DNA of 64,000 nt from Spirulina sp. CCY15215 (GCF_016888125.1 NZ_JACSWA010000555.1:1-64000); one strand, 5' to 3'; shown: positions 28,614 to 38,034, counted from the first letter of the stretch. Program-made: numbers and translations. The notes: generated by a model not told the origin, from the sequence alone.

Positions 28614-29237
28614 TTATCCTTTAATTAACTCTTTGATCAGATCGATCAGACTGCTACCGCCATAAATAACAGCGACAATAACAGAAACCATTAAAACCGC
28701 AACTAACAGGGAAAATAGTGTGCCAGTCAGAGCAATTAAACCATCATCTTCAACTAATCCCAAGCCCGTCAAAAAGATACCCATTGCCGGTAAAGTATTC
28801 GTACCTGGAATAATAATCATCATCGAAATTGCCATCAAGGCGATCGTGCTTCCGACGACAATTCTTCCGGGTAAGCGAGTACAAACAAAAACAAGACGCG
28901 GTTTGGTGATTTTCTCCAATCTTCGTAACCAAGGAAGTCCTTTTTTAAGAACCGATCTGGCTGTCTCCACCTTAATCGTAGCATTAGACACTTGAGCGGG
29001 AAACCAAGGCTGTTTTGAGCCGATAATGAACTGAACCGCTAAAATGAAAATCAGAAACCCAAAAGGAGTAGAATAACCAGGTGCGGGAATAGGTAAAGCC
29101 GAAGGAAGTGCCAAGAGAACAAATAAGAAACCAAACGTTCTTTCTCCCGCGATCGCCAGAATATCTCCCAATTTAACCTCGGGTTTGCGGTCTTCCTCAA
29201 AGAAGTAACGATTGAGTTCAGTAGACAGTTTAGCCAT
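28614..29237 (-). CDS. ExoD family exopolysaccharide synthesis protein
   Basis: This 207-residue membrane protein has the ExoD signature near its start (G-D-I-L-A-I-A-G-E-R-T-F-G-F). Four or so hydrophobic segments follow, with P-x-P-A-P-G-Y-S-T between the first two. Rhizobial ExoD affects exopolysaccharide and alkali tolerance; the biochemical role is not established. It is first in a two-gene unit with the NERD-helicase gene and divergent from sat. Confidence 0.87.
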   Translation of the reverse strand: MAKLSTELNRYFFEEDRKPEVKLGDILAIAGERTFGFLFVLLALPSALPIPAPGYSTPFGFLIFILAVQFIIGSKQPWFPAQVSNATIKVETARSVLKKGLPWLRRLEKITKPRLVFVCTRLPGRIVVGSTIALMAISMMIIIPGTNTLPAMGIFLTGLGLVEDDGLIALTGTLFSLLVAVLMVSVIVAVIYGGSSLIDLIKELIKG

Positions 29238-29378
29238 GTAGGTTCAAGGAAATTTTGTCCATTTACTATACAGCCTTTTGCGATCGCCCCCCCGTAAATT
29301 GCAGCCGGAAATCCAAAGGGGGATCTCCGACCTGATAAAATTAACCTGCAAAAGCAATTGGAAAATGTGCAGTATTTT

Positions 29379-30548
29379 ATGAGTATTCCCCAAGAAATTC
29401 CTCCCCACGGCGGTCATTTGATTAACCGTATTGCTACAGATGCCGAAAGACAAGAGTTTTTAGCACAAGGCGATCGCCTCCTTCGCATTCAACTCGACGA
29501 TCGCGCCCTTTCCGACCTCGAAATGATTGCGATCGGTGGATTTAGTCCCCTCATGGGTTTCATGGAATCCAAAGACTACGAAACCGTTGTCACCGATATG
29601 CGTCTCGCTAACGGCTTACCTTGGTCAATTCCTGTCACCCTTTCCGTCAGCGAAGAAACAGCCAATTCTCTTAAAGAAGGAACTTGGATTAGGCTAGACG
29701 ATAAACAAGGTCGTTTTGTCGGTATTTTAGAATTAACGCAAAAATATCGCTACAGTAAGGCTCACGAAGCCATCAACGTCTACAAAACCGACACAACCAA
29801 ACACCCTGGAGTAAAAGTAATTTACGACCAAGGCGAAGTCAACTTAGCCGGTCCCGTTTGGTTATTGCAACGGGAAGATCATCCCCTCTTCCCCAAATAC
29901 CAAATCGATCCCGCCGCCTCTCGCGCCCAATTTAAAGAAAGAGGCTGGAAAACCATTGTCGGCTTTCAAACCCGCAACCCCATCCACCGCGCCCACGAAT
30001 ATATCCAAAAATGCGCCCTGGAAACCGTTGACGGACTATTCCTACATCCCCTCGTCGGCGCAACCAAAAGCGACGATATCCCCGCCGATGTGCGAATGCG
30101 TTGCTATGAAATTATGATGGAACATTACTTCCCGCAAAATCGGGTCATTTTAGCCATTAACCCTTCCGCCATGCGCTATGCCGGTCCAAGAGAAGCCATT
30201 TTTCATGCCATCGTGCGTAAAAACTATGGCTGTACCCATTTTATCGTCGGTCGCGATCATGCCGGAGTCGGTGACTATTATGGCACCTACGACGCTCAAC
30301 ATATTTTTGATGAGTTTGAACCTGGAGAAATGGGCATTCAACCGATGAAATTTGAACACGCCTTTTATTGTACTCGCACTCAACAGATGGCCACCACCAA
30401 AACCAGCCCCAGCAAGCCAGAAGAGCGAGTTCACCTTTCCGGAACAAAAGTGCGAGAAATGTTACGACGGGGAGAATTACCCCCGCCGCAGTTTTCTCGT
30501 CCCGAAGTGGCCGCAGAACTATCCCGGGCGATGCAGGCAAAAAGCTGA
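29379..30548 (+). CDS. sat: Sulfate adenylyltransferase (ATP sulfurylase)
   Basis: The protein has 389 residues from the ATG at 29379. A TTG at 29358 would add seven residues and is less likely. The family motifs are Q197-T-R-N-P-x-H-R-A-H206 and [12 protein letters not shown]. This is the single-chain bacterial/plant type that makes adenosine phosphosulfate from ATP and sulfate, the first step of assimilation. There is no APS-kinase fusion. It is monocistronic. Confidence 0.95.
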   Translation: MSIPQEIPPHGGHLINRIATDAERQEFLAQGDRLLRIQLDDRALSDLEMIAIGGFSPLMGFMESKDYETVVTDMRLANGLPWSIPVTLSVSEETANSLKEGTWIRLDDKQGRFVGILELTQKYRYSKAHEAINVYKTDTTKHPGVKVIYDQGEVNLAGPVWLLQREDHPLFPKYQIDPAASRAQFKERGWKTIVGFQTRNPIHRAHEYIQKCALETVDGLFLHPLVGATKSDDIPADVRMRCYEIMMEHYFPQNRVILAINPSAMRYAGPREAIFHAIVRKNYGCTHFIVGRDHAGVGDYYGTYDAQHIFDEFEPGEMGIQPMKFEHAFYCTRTQQMATTKTSPSKPEERVHLSGTKVREMLRRGELPPPQFSRPEVAAELSRAMQAKS

Positions 30549-30613
30549 ATTAAAGCAGTAATAGCTCCCAAAAACCTGTTAGGCTAGGAACGGAAATTTC
30601 AGAGCTAACGGGT

Positions 30614-32788
30614 ATGGGATTGGATCGGCGAACTTTTTTGCAAGGTGCTGGACTAGCCTTCCTCGCAACGGGAATGGGTGCGGGGGGAGGCGATCGCCTA
30701 ACTCCTTTGGGGATTGCTTCCCATTTCCAAGCCCTCGCCCAATCCAAAGGGCGAAAATTAGCCTTATTGGTGGGCATCAATCGCTATGGTACGCAGAACA
30801 TCCTGCAAGGCTGCGGGACCGATGTAGAACTGCAACAGGAATTATTAATTCACCGCTTTGGCTTTAACCCGCAAGATATTCTCGTCCTAACTGACGCGAA
30901 AGCAACCCGAGACAATATCGAGGCCGCATTTGCAGAATTTTTGCTTCCCCAAGCTAAAGCCGGAGATAGTGTTTTATTTCACTTTAGTGGCTGTGGAGGT
31001 AAGGTGGAACTTTCTCCCTCAGAGGCAAATCTTGCGAACTGCTTGCTAACCGCAGGGGGGAAGTTGGGGGAAGAAGGGATTTTGGAAGAAATTTTGATTT
31101 TATGGGGGAGATCTCTAGCCACGACAAATCTGACGATGGTACTCGATACCAGTTATGTCGGGAAAGAAAACAATCCCCAAGGAAACTCGCGATCGCGATC
31201 GACTTCTCAAGCTGTGGTTAAATTTACCCCCCAGACAGCACTCACCTTGCTAGAAACAGGCACAGAAAAGGGAAAAACCCTCGATCGCCTCTTGGGTCAA
31301 AACCTCAAAATTCCAGGCATTCTCTTACAAGCCGCCCGAGAAGGAGAAAGCGCGATCGAAGTTGCTTGGGACGGGTTTAGTGCGGGATTGTTTACCTATT
31401 CTCTCGTACAAGCCCTCTGGCAAGCAACATCTCCCATGACCCTGCAAACTGTCTTTAATCGCAGTGCGTCGCAAATGCAAGGAATTGGCACTCAGCGCCC
31501 GCAAAAGTTGGGTTCCCAAAGCCAAGAGGCGACCGCCTTGGCTTATTTTAGCCAACCGGAATCCCCTCTGGGTTCAGAAGGATTCATTACTACCGTTGAC
31601 AGCCAAAATAATGCGGTTTCTCTCCATCTGCCAGGATTGCCCATTGTCGCCTTACAAAACGATGGGGTCAACTCCCAATTTGTAACCCCAGAACCTGGCG
31701 CGATCGCCTTAAAAGTCATCTCGCGATCGGGGTTAACGGTCAAAGCAGAACGGGTTAATAAGTTAGAAAACCCAAAAAACTCTCTTTTCCCTGGTCAACC
31801 CGTAGAAGAATCCCTGCGGGTTCTCTCGCGAAAAATTGGCTTAATTGTGGCCTTAGACGCGAAACTCAGTCGGATCGAACGAGTAGACGCAACCAGCGCT
31901 TTTGGCAACATTTCTACGGTTTCTGCGGTAGTAACGGCGGGGGAAAAAGCGGCAGATTGTCTCTTTAGTCGTGCCAATAGTCCCCTTTCTCTGGTCGCGG
32001 ATACTCTCAATGCCAAACAATCTTTTCCTCAAGGATACGGATTATTTTCTTCTGGCTATGTTTCTCTACCCAACACCCTAGGCAAAAGTGACGAAGCGAT
32101 TAAAGCAGCCGTCGAACGATTAGCCCCCAAATTTAACACCTTATTAGCCGTTAAATTATGGCAGGCGATCGTCAATGAAGCCTCGTCCCAACTCGCGGTA
32201 AAAGCCAGTTTACAAGTGCTGAACCCCCAACTTTCTCGCAGGATCGAAGGTCGGACGCGGGGTTTTGTCGTCCAAAAACCAGCGAATAATCGTTTTGAGG
32301 AAGGATTACTGACTGTGCCTTTGGGAGAGTCCATTGAGTTCGAGATCGAAAATGGAGGCGATCGCCCTCTTTACTTCGCCTTGCTAGGAATTCAAACCAA
32401 TGGCAATCCCCTCGTTTTTTACAGTTCCCCCAGTCTAGATACCAAGGAAATCAAGTTACAAAATATCATTATCGAGCCTGGGAGCGTCTTGCAACTGCCA
32501 AAACTGGCATCAACTCTCAATGGTTTTACCGTGACAACCCCCGGAATAGGAGAAATGATTGTGATTTGTTCGCGATCGCCTTTTGACAATTTAGGCAAAT
32601 TTCTCGCCACTCTAACGACACCTAACGATAAAAACAATCGCTTGATTGGGGCGACTCAACCGATGGAGGTGACTCGGGCATTATTACAAGATTTGCATAA
32701 TGCTAGTGGGTTTGCACCCTCGGACGACAATTATAAGTTAGATGTCAAAACATGGGCAGCTTTACGCTTTGTCTATCGCGTGGTTTGA
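30614..32788 (+). CDS. Caspase-fold protein (orthocaspase-like) with both catalytic residues replaced
   Basis: This 724-residue protein begins with a possible Tat-type signal (D-R-R-T-F-L-Q, hydrophobic 11-24). A p20 caspase domain runs from about 47 to 290: K-L-A-L-L-V-G-I-N-R-Y, then H-F-S-G-C127-G-G where active members read S-G-H-G, and L-D-T-S180-Y-V-G where they read D-x-C. His is thus Cys127 and Cys is Ser180. The C-terminal half includes a DUF4384-like beta domain (about 540-680). It is most probably a pseudo-protease with a binding or regulatory role at the periplasmic side. Upstream is sat; a dispersed palindrome follows the stop. Confidence 0.87.
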   Translation: MGLDRRTFLQGAGLAFLATGMGAGGGDRLTPLGIASHFQALAQSKGRKLALLVGINRYGTQNILQGCGTDVELQQELLIHRFGFNPQDILVLTDAKATRDNIEAAFAEFLLPQAKAGDSVLFHFSGCGGKVELSPSEANLANCLLTAGGKLGEEGILEEILILWGRSLATTNLTMVLDTSYVGKENNPQGNSRSRSTSQAVVKFTPQTALTLLETGTEKGKTLDRLLGQNLKIPGILLQAAREGESAIEVAWDGFSAGLFTYSLVQALWQATSPMTLQTVFNRSASQMQGIGTQRPQKLGSQSQEATALAYFSQPESPLGSEGFITTVDSQNNAVSLHLPGLPIVALQNDGVNSQFVTPEPGAIALKVISRSGLTVKAERVNKLENPKNSLFPGQPVEESLRVLSRKIGLIVALDAKLSRIERVDATSAFGNISTVSAVVTAGEKAADCLFSRANSPLSLVADTLNAKQSFPQGYGLFSSGYVSLPNTLGKSDEAIKAAVERLAPKFNTLLAVKLWQAIVNEASSQLAVKASLQVLNPQLSRRIEGRTRGFVVQKPANNRFEEGLLTVPLGESIEFEIENGGDRPLYFALLGIQTNGNPLVFYSSPSLDTKEIKLQNIIIEPGSVLQLPKLASTLNGFTVTTPGIGEMIVICSRSPFDNLGKFLATLTTPNDKNNRLIGATQPMEVTRALLQDLHNASGFAPSDDNYKLDVKTWAALRFVYRVV

Positions 32789-32789
32789 C

Positions 32790-32815
32790 GTAGGGGTTTG
32801 GTGACCAAACCCCCA
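32790..32815. repeat. Dispersed palindromic repeat, copy 1
   Basis: The 21-bp near-perfect palindrome GGGGTTTGGTGACCAAACCCC is centred at about 32803, just after the caspase-like gene stop. Related copies occur at 38404 and 55586. It could fold in RNA as a terminator-like hairpin. Confidence 0.85.
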
Positions 32816-32845
32816 CAATTTGTAAACATTATCAATTGATTCGTG

Positions 32846-33778
32846 ATGCAACCAAAATTAATTATTCATGGTGGGGCCGGGAATTCTTTAAAAGGAAAAG
32901 GCGGTTTAGTGGATGTTCGTAACTCTCTACAGGAGATTGTTCGAGATGTTTACGATCGCCTCCTCCAGGGCGAAAATGCCACGGATGCCGTAGTTCGAGG
33001 CTGTCAACTCCTGGAGGATGAACCGCGTTTTAATGCAGGCACCGGATCGGTGTTACAATCCGACGGACAGGTTCGCATGAGTGCATCTTTGATGGATGGA
33101 ACCCATCAGCGTTTTAGCGGCACCATTAACGTTTCTCGCCTTAAGAATCCCATCAATTTGGCACAATTTTTGCAAACCCAATCCGATCGCGTTCTTTCCG
33201 ATTTTGGTGCCAGCGAACTTTTGCGAGAATTACAAATACCAATTTATAATACCCTCACGGATTTGCGCTTAAAAGAGTGGACAGAAGAACGCAAAGATAA
33301 TTTTCAGAAAAAGATGGCGGGAGTTATTGCAGGGTCGGAGGAGGCGGGACGGGGTACAATTGGTGTCGTTGCTCTCGATCGCAACGGGAAATTAGCAGCA
33401 GGAACTTCTACGGGAGGGAAGGGATTTGAACGCATTGGGCGAGTCAGCGACTCTGCTATGCCGGCGGGAAATTATGCTACAGCTAAAGCGGGGGTTAGTT
33501 GCACGGGGATTGGTGAAGATATTATTGATGAATGTCTGGCTGCTAAAATAGTAGTGCGTGTTACGGATGGATTATCCCTGGCTGAATCTATGTCGCGATC
33601 GATCCAAGAATGCGTCGCCAACAAGCGAGATTTAGGGGCAATTTCTTTGGATGCAACGGGGGCGATCGCCTGGGGAAAAACCTGCGGGCTTTTAGTTGCA
33701 GCCTATCATAATGGTCAGGAAATTAAAGATACTCTAGAATGGGGGGAGAAGGAGACGGTAGGCATAGATAAAGGATAA
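32846..33778 (+). CDS. Isoaspartyl peptidase / plant-type L-asparaginase
   Basis: This 310-residue Ntn-hydrolase proenzyme has I-I-H-G-G-A-G at the start, N-A-G-T-G-S in the middle and the autocleavage site G-R-G-T171-I-G-V-V-A, where T171 becomes the N-terminal nucleophile of the beta chain. It hydrolyses isoaspartyl dipeptides from damaged proteins and asparagine. The ATG at 32846 is preferred over the GTG immediately before it. All family residues seen are intact. Confidence 0.92.
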   Translation: MQPKLIIHGGAGNSLKGKGGLVDVRNSLQEIVRDVYDRLLQGENATDAVVRGCQLLEDEPRFNAGTGSVLQSDGQVRMSASLMDGTHQRFSGTINVSRLKNPINLAQFLQTQSDRVLSDFGASELLRELQIPIYNTLTDLRLKEWTEERKDNFQKKMAGVIAGSEEAGRGTIGVVALDRNGKLAAGTSTGGKGFERIGRVSDSAMPAGNYATAKAGVSCTGIGEDIIDECLAAKIVVRVTDGLSLAESMSRSIQECVANKRDLGAISLDATGAIAWGKTCGLLVAAYHNGQEIKDTLEWGEKETVGIDKG

Positions 33779-33813
33779 AAAGGCGCTAATTATCAACCCA
33801 TTACCCATTACTA

Positions 33814-34125
33814 ATGACCATGTTAAATTCTTTATTAGGCAGACATCCCGAACAAATTAAAGCTGACGTAGAAATCTATACTTGGCAAACTTGTCCCTTT
33901 TGTATTCGCGCTAAGTTACTCCTTTGGTGGAAAGGGGTTAAATTTAAAGAATACAAAATTGATGGAGATAATGCAGCGCGAGATAAAATGGCAGAACGAG
34001 CAAATGGTGGCAGAAGTGTTCCTCAAATTTTTATCAACGATCGCCATATTGGAGGCTGCGACGATCTCTATCAACTTGATGGCAAAAAAGAGTTAGATTC
34101 TCTACTTTCAATGAACAATTCCTAA
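33814..34125 (+). CDS. grxC: Glutaredoxin 3
   Basis: This 103-residue thioredoxin-fold protein has dithiol active site C27-P-F-C30 (in T-C-P-F-C, where C-P-Y-C is usual), the cis-Pro region S-V-P-Q-I-F-I and the G-G-C-D-D-L glutathione-binding end. It is a soluble thiol-disulfide reductant. An alternative ATG at 33820 would drop two residues. The DUF433 gene follows after 18 bases. Confidence 0.93.
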   Translation: MTMLNSLLGRHPEQIKADVEIYTWQTCPFCIRAKLLLWWKGVKFKEYKIDGDNAARDKMAERANGGRSVPQIFINDRHIGGCDDLYQLDGKKELDSLLSMNNS

Positions 34126-34143
34126 GAGGTAAACTTATTTTTT

Positions 34144-34335
34144 ATGAACTATCAAGATATCATTACCATTGAACCCGGAAAACGAAGTGGAAAACCTTGT
34201 ATTCGAGGAATGCGAATTACTGTGTATGATATTTTAGAATATCTTGCAGGAGGCATGACAGAACAAGAAATTTTAGAGGATTTTTCCGAACTCACTACAA
34301 ATGATATTAAAGCCTGCCTTATTTGGATTAAATAA
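34144..34335 (+). CDS. DUF433 antitoxin-like protein, short and without partner toxin
   Basis: This 63-residue protein has the DUF433 pattern: I-x-I-E-P-G-K-R-S-G-K-P-C-I-R-G-M-R-I-T-V then D-I-L-E-Y-L-A-G-G-M-T-E-x-E-I-L and D-F-x-E-L-T. Typical members run 70-80 residues and end with an extra charged helix that is missing here. They usually precede a DUF5615 PIN-like toxin gene. Downstream is only the convergent mobA, so the toxin is lost. It may be a relict or a solitary DNA-binding protein. Confidence 0.8.
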   Translation: MNYQDIITIEPGKRSGKPCIRGMRITVYDILEYLAGGMTEQEILEDFSELTTNDIKACLIWIK

Positions 34336-34340
34336 TAGTT

Positions 34341-34943
34341 CTAATTGATTCGTTTTAGATCGTCAGGAGTATTACAATTCAATAGCATTTTTTGTTCGCG
34401 ATCGCCTAATGCGATCGCGCAAGTAGAAACAGTCTCTAAGAAAGTCTGAAATGAACGTCCCCCACAATTGATAAAATCTTCTAAATCGGGTAAAATCTCA
34501 GGGCGATAAAAGCCACATAACGGTTCCCAAAAATTGTTACTTTGAGGAACATAAGCTAAAATATCAGGCGAAATATCCTGTAAATTTTTGCACCAGTTGA
34601 GTAGGATTTCAGGATTTAATAAAGGAAGATCGCACGCTAAAAGTAAAAGCCAATCAGTCTGCTTTTCAATCTGTTTTAATCCTTGCAAAAATGCAACCAG
34701 AGAACCTTCTCCCTTCGTAGATTCTGCTAAAAAATGAATCTTGCTATTATTCCCCAAAATAGAGTAATATCGTTCCGGCCAAGGAGAAATAAGATAAACA
34801 GATTCGCAGCATTGTGCCGCAACATGATAAATTTGTTGAATAAAAGGAATGCCCTTGACCAGAAGTAATGCCTTATCTTGTCCCATTCTCGAGCTTTGTC
34901 CCCCAGCTAAAATAAGCGCATTAAAAGAAAGTTTTCTTGGCAT
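34341..34943 (-). CDS. mobA: Molybdenum cofactor guanylyltransferase-like protein
   Basis: This 200-residue nucleotidyltransferase has the signature L-I-L-A-G-G-Q-S-S-R-M-G-Q-D-K near its start and A-C-D-L-P-L in the middle, the metal-binding D of this family. MobA adds GMP to molybdopterin to give the bis-MGD precursor for nitrate reductase and similar enzymes. Its length is normal. It is divergent from dcd. Confidence 0.9.
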   Translation of the reverse strand: MPRKLSFNALILAGGQSSRMGQDKALLLVKGIPFIQQIYHVAAQCCESVYLISPWPERYYSILGNNSKIHFLAESTKGEGSLVAFLQGLKQIEKQTDWLLLLACDLPLLNPEILLNWCKNLQDISPDILAYVPQSNNFWEPLCGFYRPEILPDLEDFINCGGRSFQTFLETVSTCAIALGDREQKMLLNCNTPDDLKRIN

Positions 34944-35001
34944 TTGACCCTCTTAGGATAACTCTTTTGGTATAATTAATTGAAAAATTCGGGAGAGAAT
35001 C

Positions 35002-36720
35002 GTGATTCAGAATGACACTTGGATTAAAAAGATGGCATCTCAGGGAATGATTGTCCCTTTTGAGTCTAATCTAATTCGTCGCGTTGAGGAATTACCTGTT
35101 ATTTCTTTCGGTTTAAGTAGCTTTGGTTATGATATTCGCCTTTCCCCCAAAGAATTTCGCGTGTTTCGCCATATTCCGGGAACAGTTGTCGATCCGAAAA
35201 ATTTTAATCCTGATAATCTAGAACCCGTACAAATTCACACAGATGAAAACGGAAGTTTCTTCATTTTACCTGCTCATTCTTATGGATTGGGCGTTGCGTT
35301 AGAAAAATTAGAAGTTCCCGATGATATTACAATTCTTTGTATTGGTAAATCAAGTTATGCTCGTTGTTTTCGAGGTGATACTAGAGTTGCTCTAGTCGAT
35401 GGTACATCTCCTACACTTGAAGAAATGACCCACCGTGCAGAGCAGGGTGAGCAGTTTTGGGGATACAGTATTGGCGAGCATGGTCGTTTAATTGTCACCC
35501 TTTTAGAAAATCCCCGCTACATTGGTCAGGACTCTCTAGTAGAAGTGATTCTTGATAATCAAGAATCAGTTTTCTGCACACCAGACCATCTCTTTATGAG
35601 GCGTGATGGTCGTATGGTACAAGCACAGGATTTACACACTAACGATTGTCTAATGCCCCTATATCGACAGGTTGCACGAGGCTATGAAATGGTTTATCAG
35701 CCGCTCAATGGTCATCTTTATCCAACTCATCGTCTTAGTGATGAATGGAATCTCAATAATTTTATTTACGAAGACGAGCCTAATACGCACCGCCATCATC
35801 TTGATCACAACCGCATCAATAACTGTCCGTGGAACTTAATCCGCATGAACAGTTCAGAACACATTAGAATGCACAATAGCTTGACTTATGGCGGTGATTT
35901 TGATCCAGAAGAGCATGGTAAGTCAGTACGGCAAGCGATTGCTTCCTTAAAACAAGATCCTGAATGGATGCGAAGGTTTTCAGAGAAGCAAAGTCGCAGT
36001 GCGCTTGCATTTTGGCATGATCCTAAACACGCTGCCACTCGACAGGCTGTGTTAGAACAACGGCGCAATTGTTCCGATGCCACTCGTCAGGCACATAGAG
36101 AAGCGATGCTAGATTACTACACATCTCAACAGGCTAGAGAAAATACAGGGCGACTCTCAAAAGAAGCGTGGGCGAATGATGATGGTACTCGTCGTTCTCG
36201 CCAGTCTCAACAGATGAAGGCATTAGTTGACTCTGGTCGCACAAGGCATGAGATAACTGCTGAATCGGTTCGAGATGCGTTGGATCAAGCTGGCTCAATT
36301 CGCGGAGCAGCTCGACTGCTAAATTGCGACCGTTCTGTTTTTCGCCGATTCCCTAAAGTGATTCATTCATTTCGAGGAACAACATATAAAAACCACAAAG
36401 TTGTCTCGGTGCGAAATGTCGCCGGAACTCACGATGTTTATTGCTTAACTGTCCCAGAGGCAGGAAATTTTGCTCTAGAATCTGGAGTTTTCGTTCATAA
36501 TTGTGGTTTAATTGCTAACTTAACTCCCGCAGAAGCAGGATGGCGAGGATATTTAACCTTAGAGTTTTCTAATTCTTCGAGTGCAGATTGTCGCATCTAT
36601 GCGAATGAAGGAGTAGTACAACTTCTCTTTTTAAAAGGAGAACCTTGTGAAGTTAGTTATTCCTCTCGTCAAGGAAAATATCAAGATCAAGGTGAAGAAG
36701 TTACATTAGCTCGAGTCTAA
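35002..36720 (+). CDS. dcd: dCTP deaminase interrupted by an intein
   Basis: The 572-residue precursor starts at GTG 35002 after GGGAGAG. Extein N is residues 1-121 and extein C is residues 501-572. Joined they give 193 residues, exactly the usual dCTP deaminase length. The family residues are K116-S-S-Y-A-R121 before the insertion and, after splicing, G-W-x-G-Y-L-T-L-E142-F-S-N-S. The enzyme converts dCTP to dUTP for thymidylate synthesis, or limits dCTP. The intein separates the catalytic Ser/Arg from the catalytic Glu, so no active enzyme forms without splicing. It is divergent from mobA. Confidence 0.96.
   Translation: MIQNDTWIKKMASQGMIVPFESNLIRRVEELPVISFGLSSFGYDIRLSPKEFRVFRHIPGTVVDPKNFNPDNLEPVQIHTDENGSFFILPAHSYGLGVALEKLEVPDDITILCIGKSSYARCFRGDTRVALVDGTSPTLEEMTHRAEQGEQFWGYSIGEHGRLIVTLLENPRYIGQDSLVEVILDNQESVFCTPDHLFMRRDGRMVQAQDLHTNDCLMPLYRQVARGYEMVYQPLNGHLYPTHRLSDEWNLNNFIYEDEPNTHRHHLDHNRINNCPWNLIRMNSSEHIRMHNSLTYGGDFDPEEHGKSVRQAIASLKQDPEWMRRFSEKQSRSALAFWHDPKHAATRQAVLEQRRNCSDATRQAHREAMLDYYTSQQARENTGRLSKEAWANDDGTRRSRQSQQMKALVDSGRTRHEITAESVRDALDQAGSIRGAARLLNCDRSVFRRFPKVIHSFRGTTYKNHKVVSVRNVAGTHDVYCLTVPEAGNFALESGVFVHNCGLIANLTPAEAGWRGYLTLEFSNSSSADCRIYANEGVVQLLFLKGEPCEVSYSSRQGKYQDQGEEVTLARV
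35365..36501 (+). other. Intein with HNH homing endonuclease (in dcd)
   Basis: Precursor residues 122-500 (379 aa). Splicing residues are all present: first C122 (C-F-R-G-D-T-R-V), block B C-T-P-D-H-L, and the end V-F-V-H499-N500 followed by C501. Between them lie an HNH endonuclease (about 261-291: H-R-H-H-L-D-H-N-R-I-N-N ... N-L-I) and a basic stretch with NUMOD3-like repeats (about 305-400). A helix-turn-helix follows (about 418-450, G-S-I-R-G-A-A-R-L-L-N-C-D-R-S). It therefore looks like a full mini-gene able to self-splice and to home. HIP1 sites are absent within it. Confidence 0.93.
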
Positions 36721-36796
36721 TTATCTGGAGGGCAGAATTAAGCCCTAGCAGACTCCAAATTTGAGATAAATTAACATCAATTTGAATACTTCCCCT

Positions 36797-37984
36797 ATGT
36801 CTCTTTCTCTCATCAGCGCCCTTGCATTAGGTTTGATTTGTTGGACTCTCCCCGCAACGTTTATTCTTCTCTCTCGCTTATTGAAAGGGGCTTTTCGCCT
36901 TCCTCCCCTCACCCCTCGGGAGTCAACGATAGAGGGTAGCGGGACTGTTAGTATTGTTATTCCCACTCTCAATGAAGTTAAACGCCTTAGCCCTTGTTTG
37001 CAGGGATTGAGCCAACAAGGGGGAGAAGTGAGGGAAATTTTGGTGGTGGATAGCAATTCTCGAGACGGGACAAGAGAATTAGTAAAAAATATTCAGACTT
37101 CTGAAACATCTCCAAAACCTCTCCTTTTAACCGATCCGACCCTTCCTCCTGACTGGGTGGGTCGTCCTTGGGCGTTAGATTATGGATTTAGGCAAAGTTC
37201 CCCAGAAAGTGAGTGGGTTTTGGGACTTGATGCGGATACCCAACCTCAACCCGGTTTAGTGGCGAGTTTAGTCGAAATTGCTGGCAGGGAAAATTATGAT
37301 TTAATTTCTCTCTCTCCTCAATTCATCTTGCATTATCCAGGAGAATGGTGGCTGCAACCGGCTTTGTTGACGACTTTACTATATCGCTTTAATCCTTCTG
37401 GCAGCGATGCTTCGACTCCGGAACGAGTTATGGCTAATGGACAGTGCTTTTTTTGCCGTCGTTCCGTTTTGGCCGCCGTTGGCGGTTATGAATGTGCAAA
37501 AGCGTCATTTTGTGATGATGTCACCCTTGCTCGTTTCATCGCTGCCCGAGGCTATAAAGTTGGCTTTTTAGATGGCAAGGGAGTGTTAAAGGTACGAATG
37601 TATGAGGGAGCAAAAGAAACCTGGCAAGAATGGGGGCGATCGCTCGATCTTAAGGACGCTTCTTCCCTTGGGCAAATTTGGGGAGATGTCTGGCTGCTGT
37701 CGGCGGTTCAAGGTTTCCCTTTGCCTGTATTACTGGGCTTGGGGTCTGCCTGGCTGTGGGGCGATCGCACCTTGGTTATTGCTCTGGCGATCGCCTTAAA
37801 TCTGTTTCTTGTCCTCCTGCGATGGTTAATTTTAATGGCGATCGCCCCTTCTTACGCAGGGGTAAGCAAAACTTTGGCTTCTTGGCTGTTTTGGTTATCT
37901 CCTCTGGCGGATATCCTCGCAGTGTCTCGCATTTTTCTCTCTTCTCTACAAAAACCGAAACAGTGGCGAGGACGAGTTTATTGA
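36797..37984 (+). CDS. Family 2 glycosyltransferase, membrane-bound (CruG/carotenoid glycosyltransferase-like)
   Basis: The protein has 395 residues from the ATG at 36797; a TTG at 36782 would add five. It has an N-terminal membrane helix, then a GT-A domain with V-S-I-V-I-P-T-L-N-E, V-V-D-S-N-S-R-D-G-T, G-L-D-A-D-T and a later F-C-D-D-V-T-L. Three C-terminal hydrophobic segments follow. This layout matches GT2 enzymes that glycosylate carotenoids or hopanoids, such as the CruG group for myxoxanthophyll. Without the usual cruF neighbour that assignment is tentative; membrane GT2 is sure. Confidence 0.82.
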   Translation: MSLSLISALALGLICWTLPATFILLSRLLKGAFRLPPLTPRESTIEGSGTVSIVIPTLNEVKRLSPCLQGLSQQGGEVREILVVDSNSRDGTRELVKNIQTSETSPKPLLLTDPTLPPDWVGRPWALDYGFRQSSPESEWVLGLDADTQPQPGLVASLVEIAGRENYDLISLSPQFILHYPGEWWLQPALLTTLLYRFNPSGSDASTPERVMANGQCFFCRRSVLAAVGGYECAKASFCDDVTLARFIAARGYKVGFLDGKGVLKVRMYEGAKETWQEWGRSLDLKDASSLGQIWGDVWLLSAVQGFPLPVLLGLGSAWLWGDRTLVIALAIALNLFLVLLRWLILMAIAPSYAGVSKTLASWLFWLSPLADILAVSRIFLSSLQKPKQWRGRVY

Positions 37985-38002
37985 ACTTGAAGGAATAGTG
38001 CA

Positions 38003-38034
38003 ATCACTAATCACTAATCACTAATCACTAATCA
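38003..38034. repeat. Heptamer tandem repeat (ATCACTA)x4 plus partial
   Basis: Units are at 38003, 38010, 38017 and 38024, followed by ATCA. It overlaps the stop codon (38028-38030) of the reverse-strand gene. This is the short tandemly repeated repetitive (STRR) type common in cyanobacteria. Confidence 0.9.
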
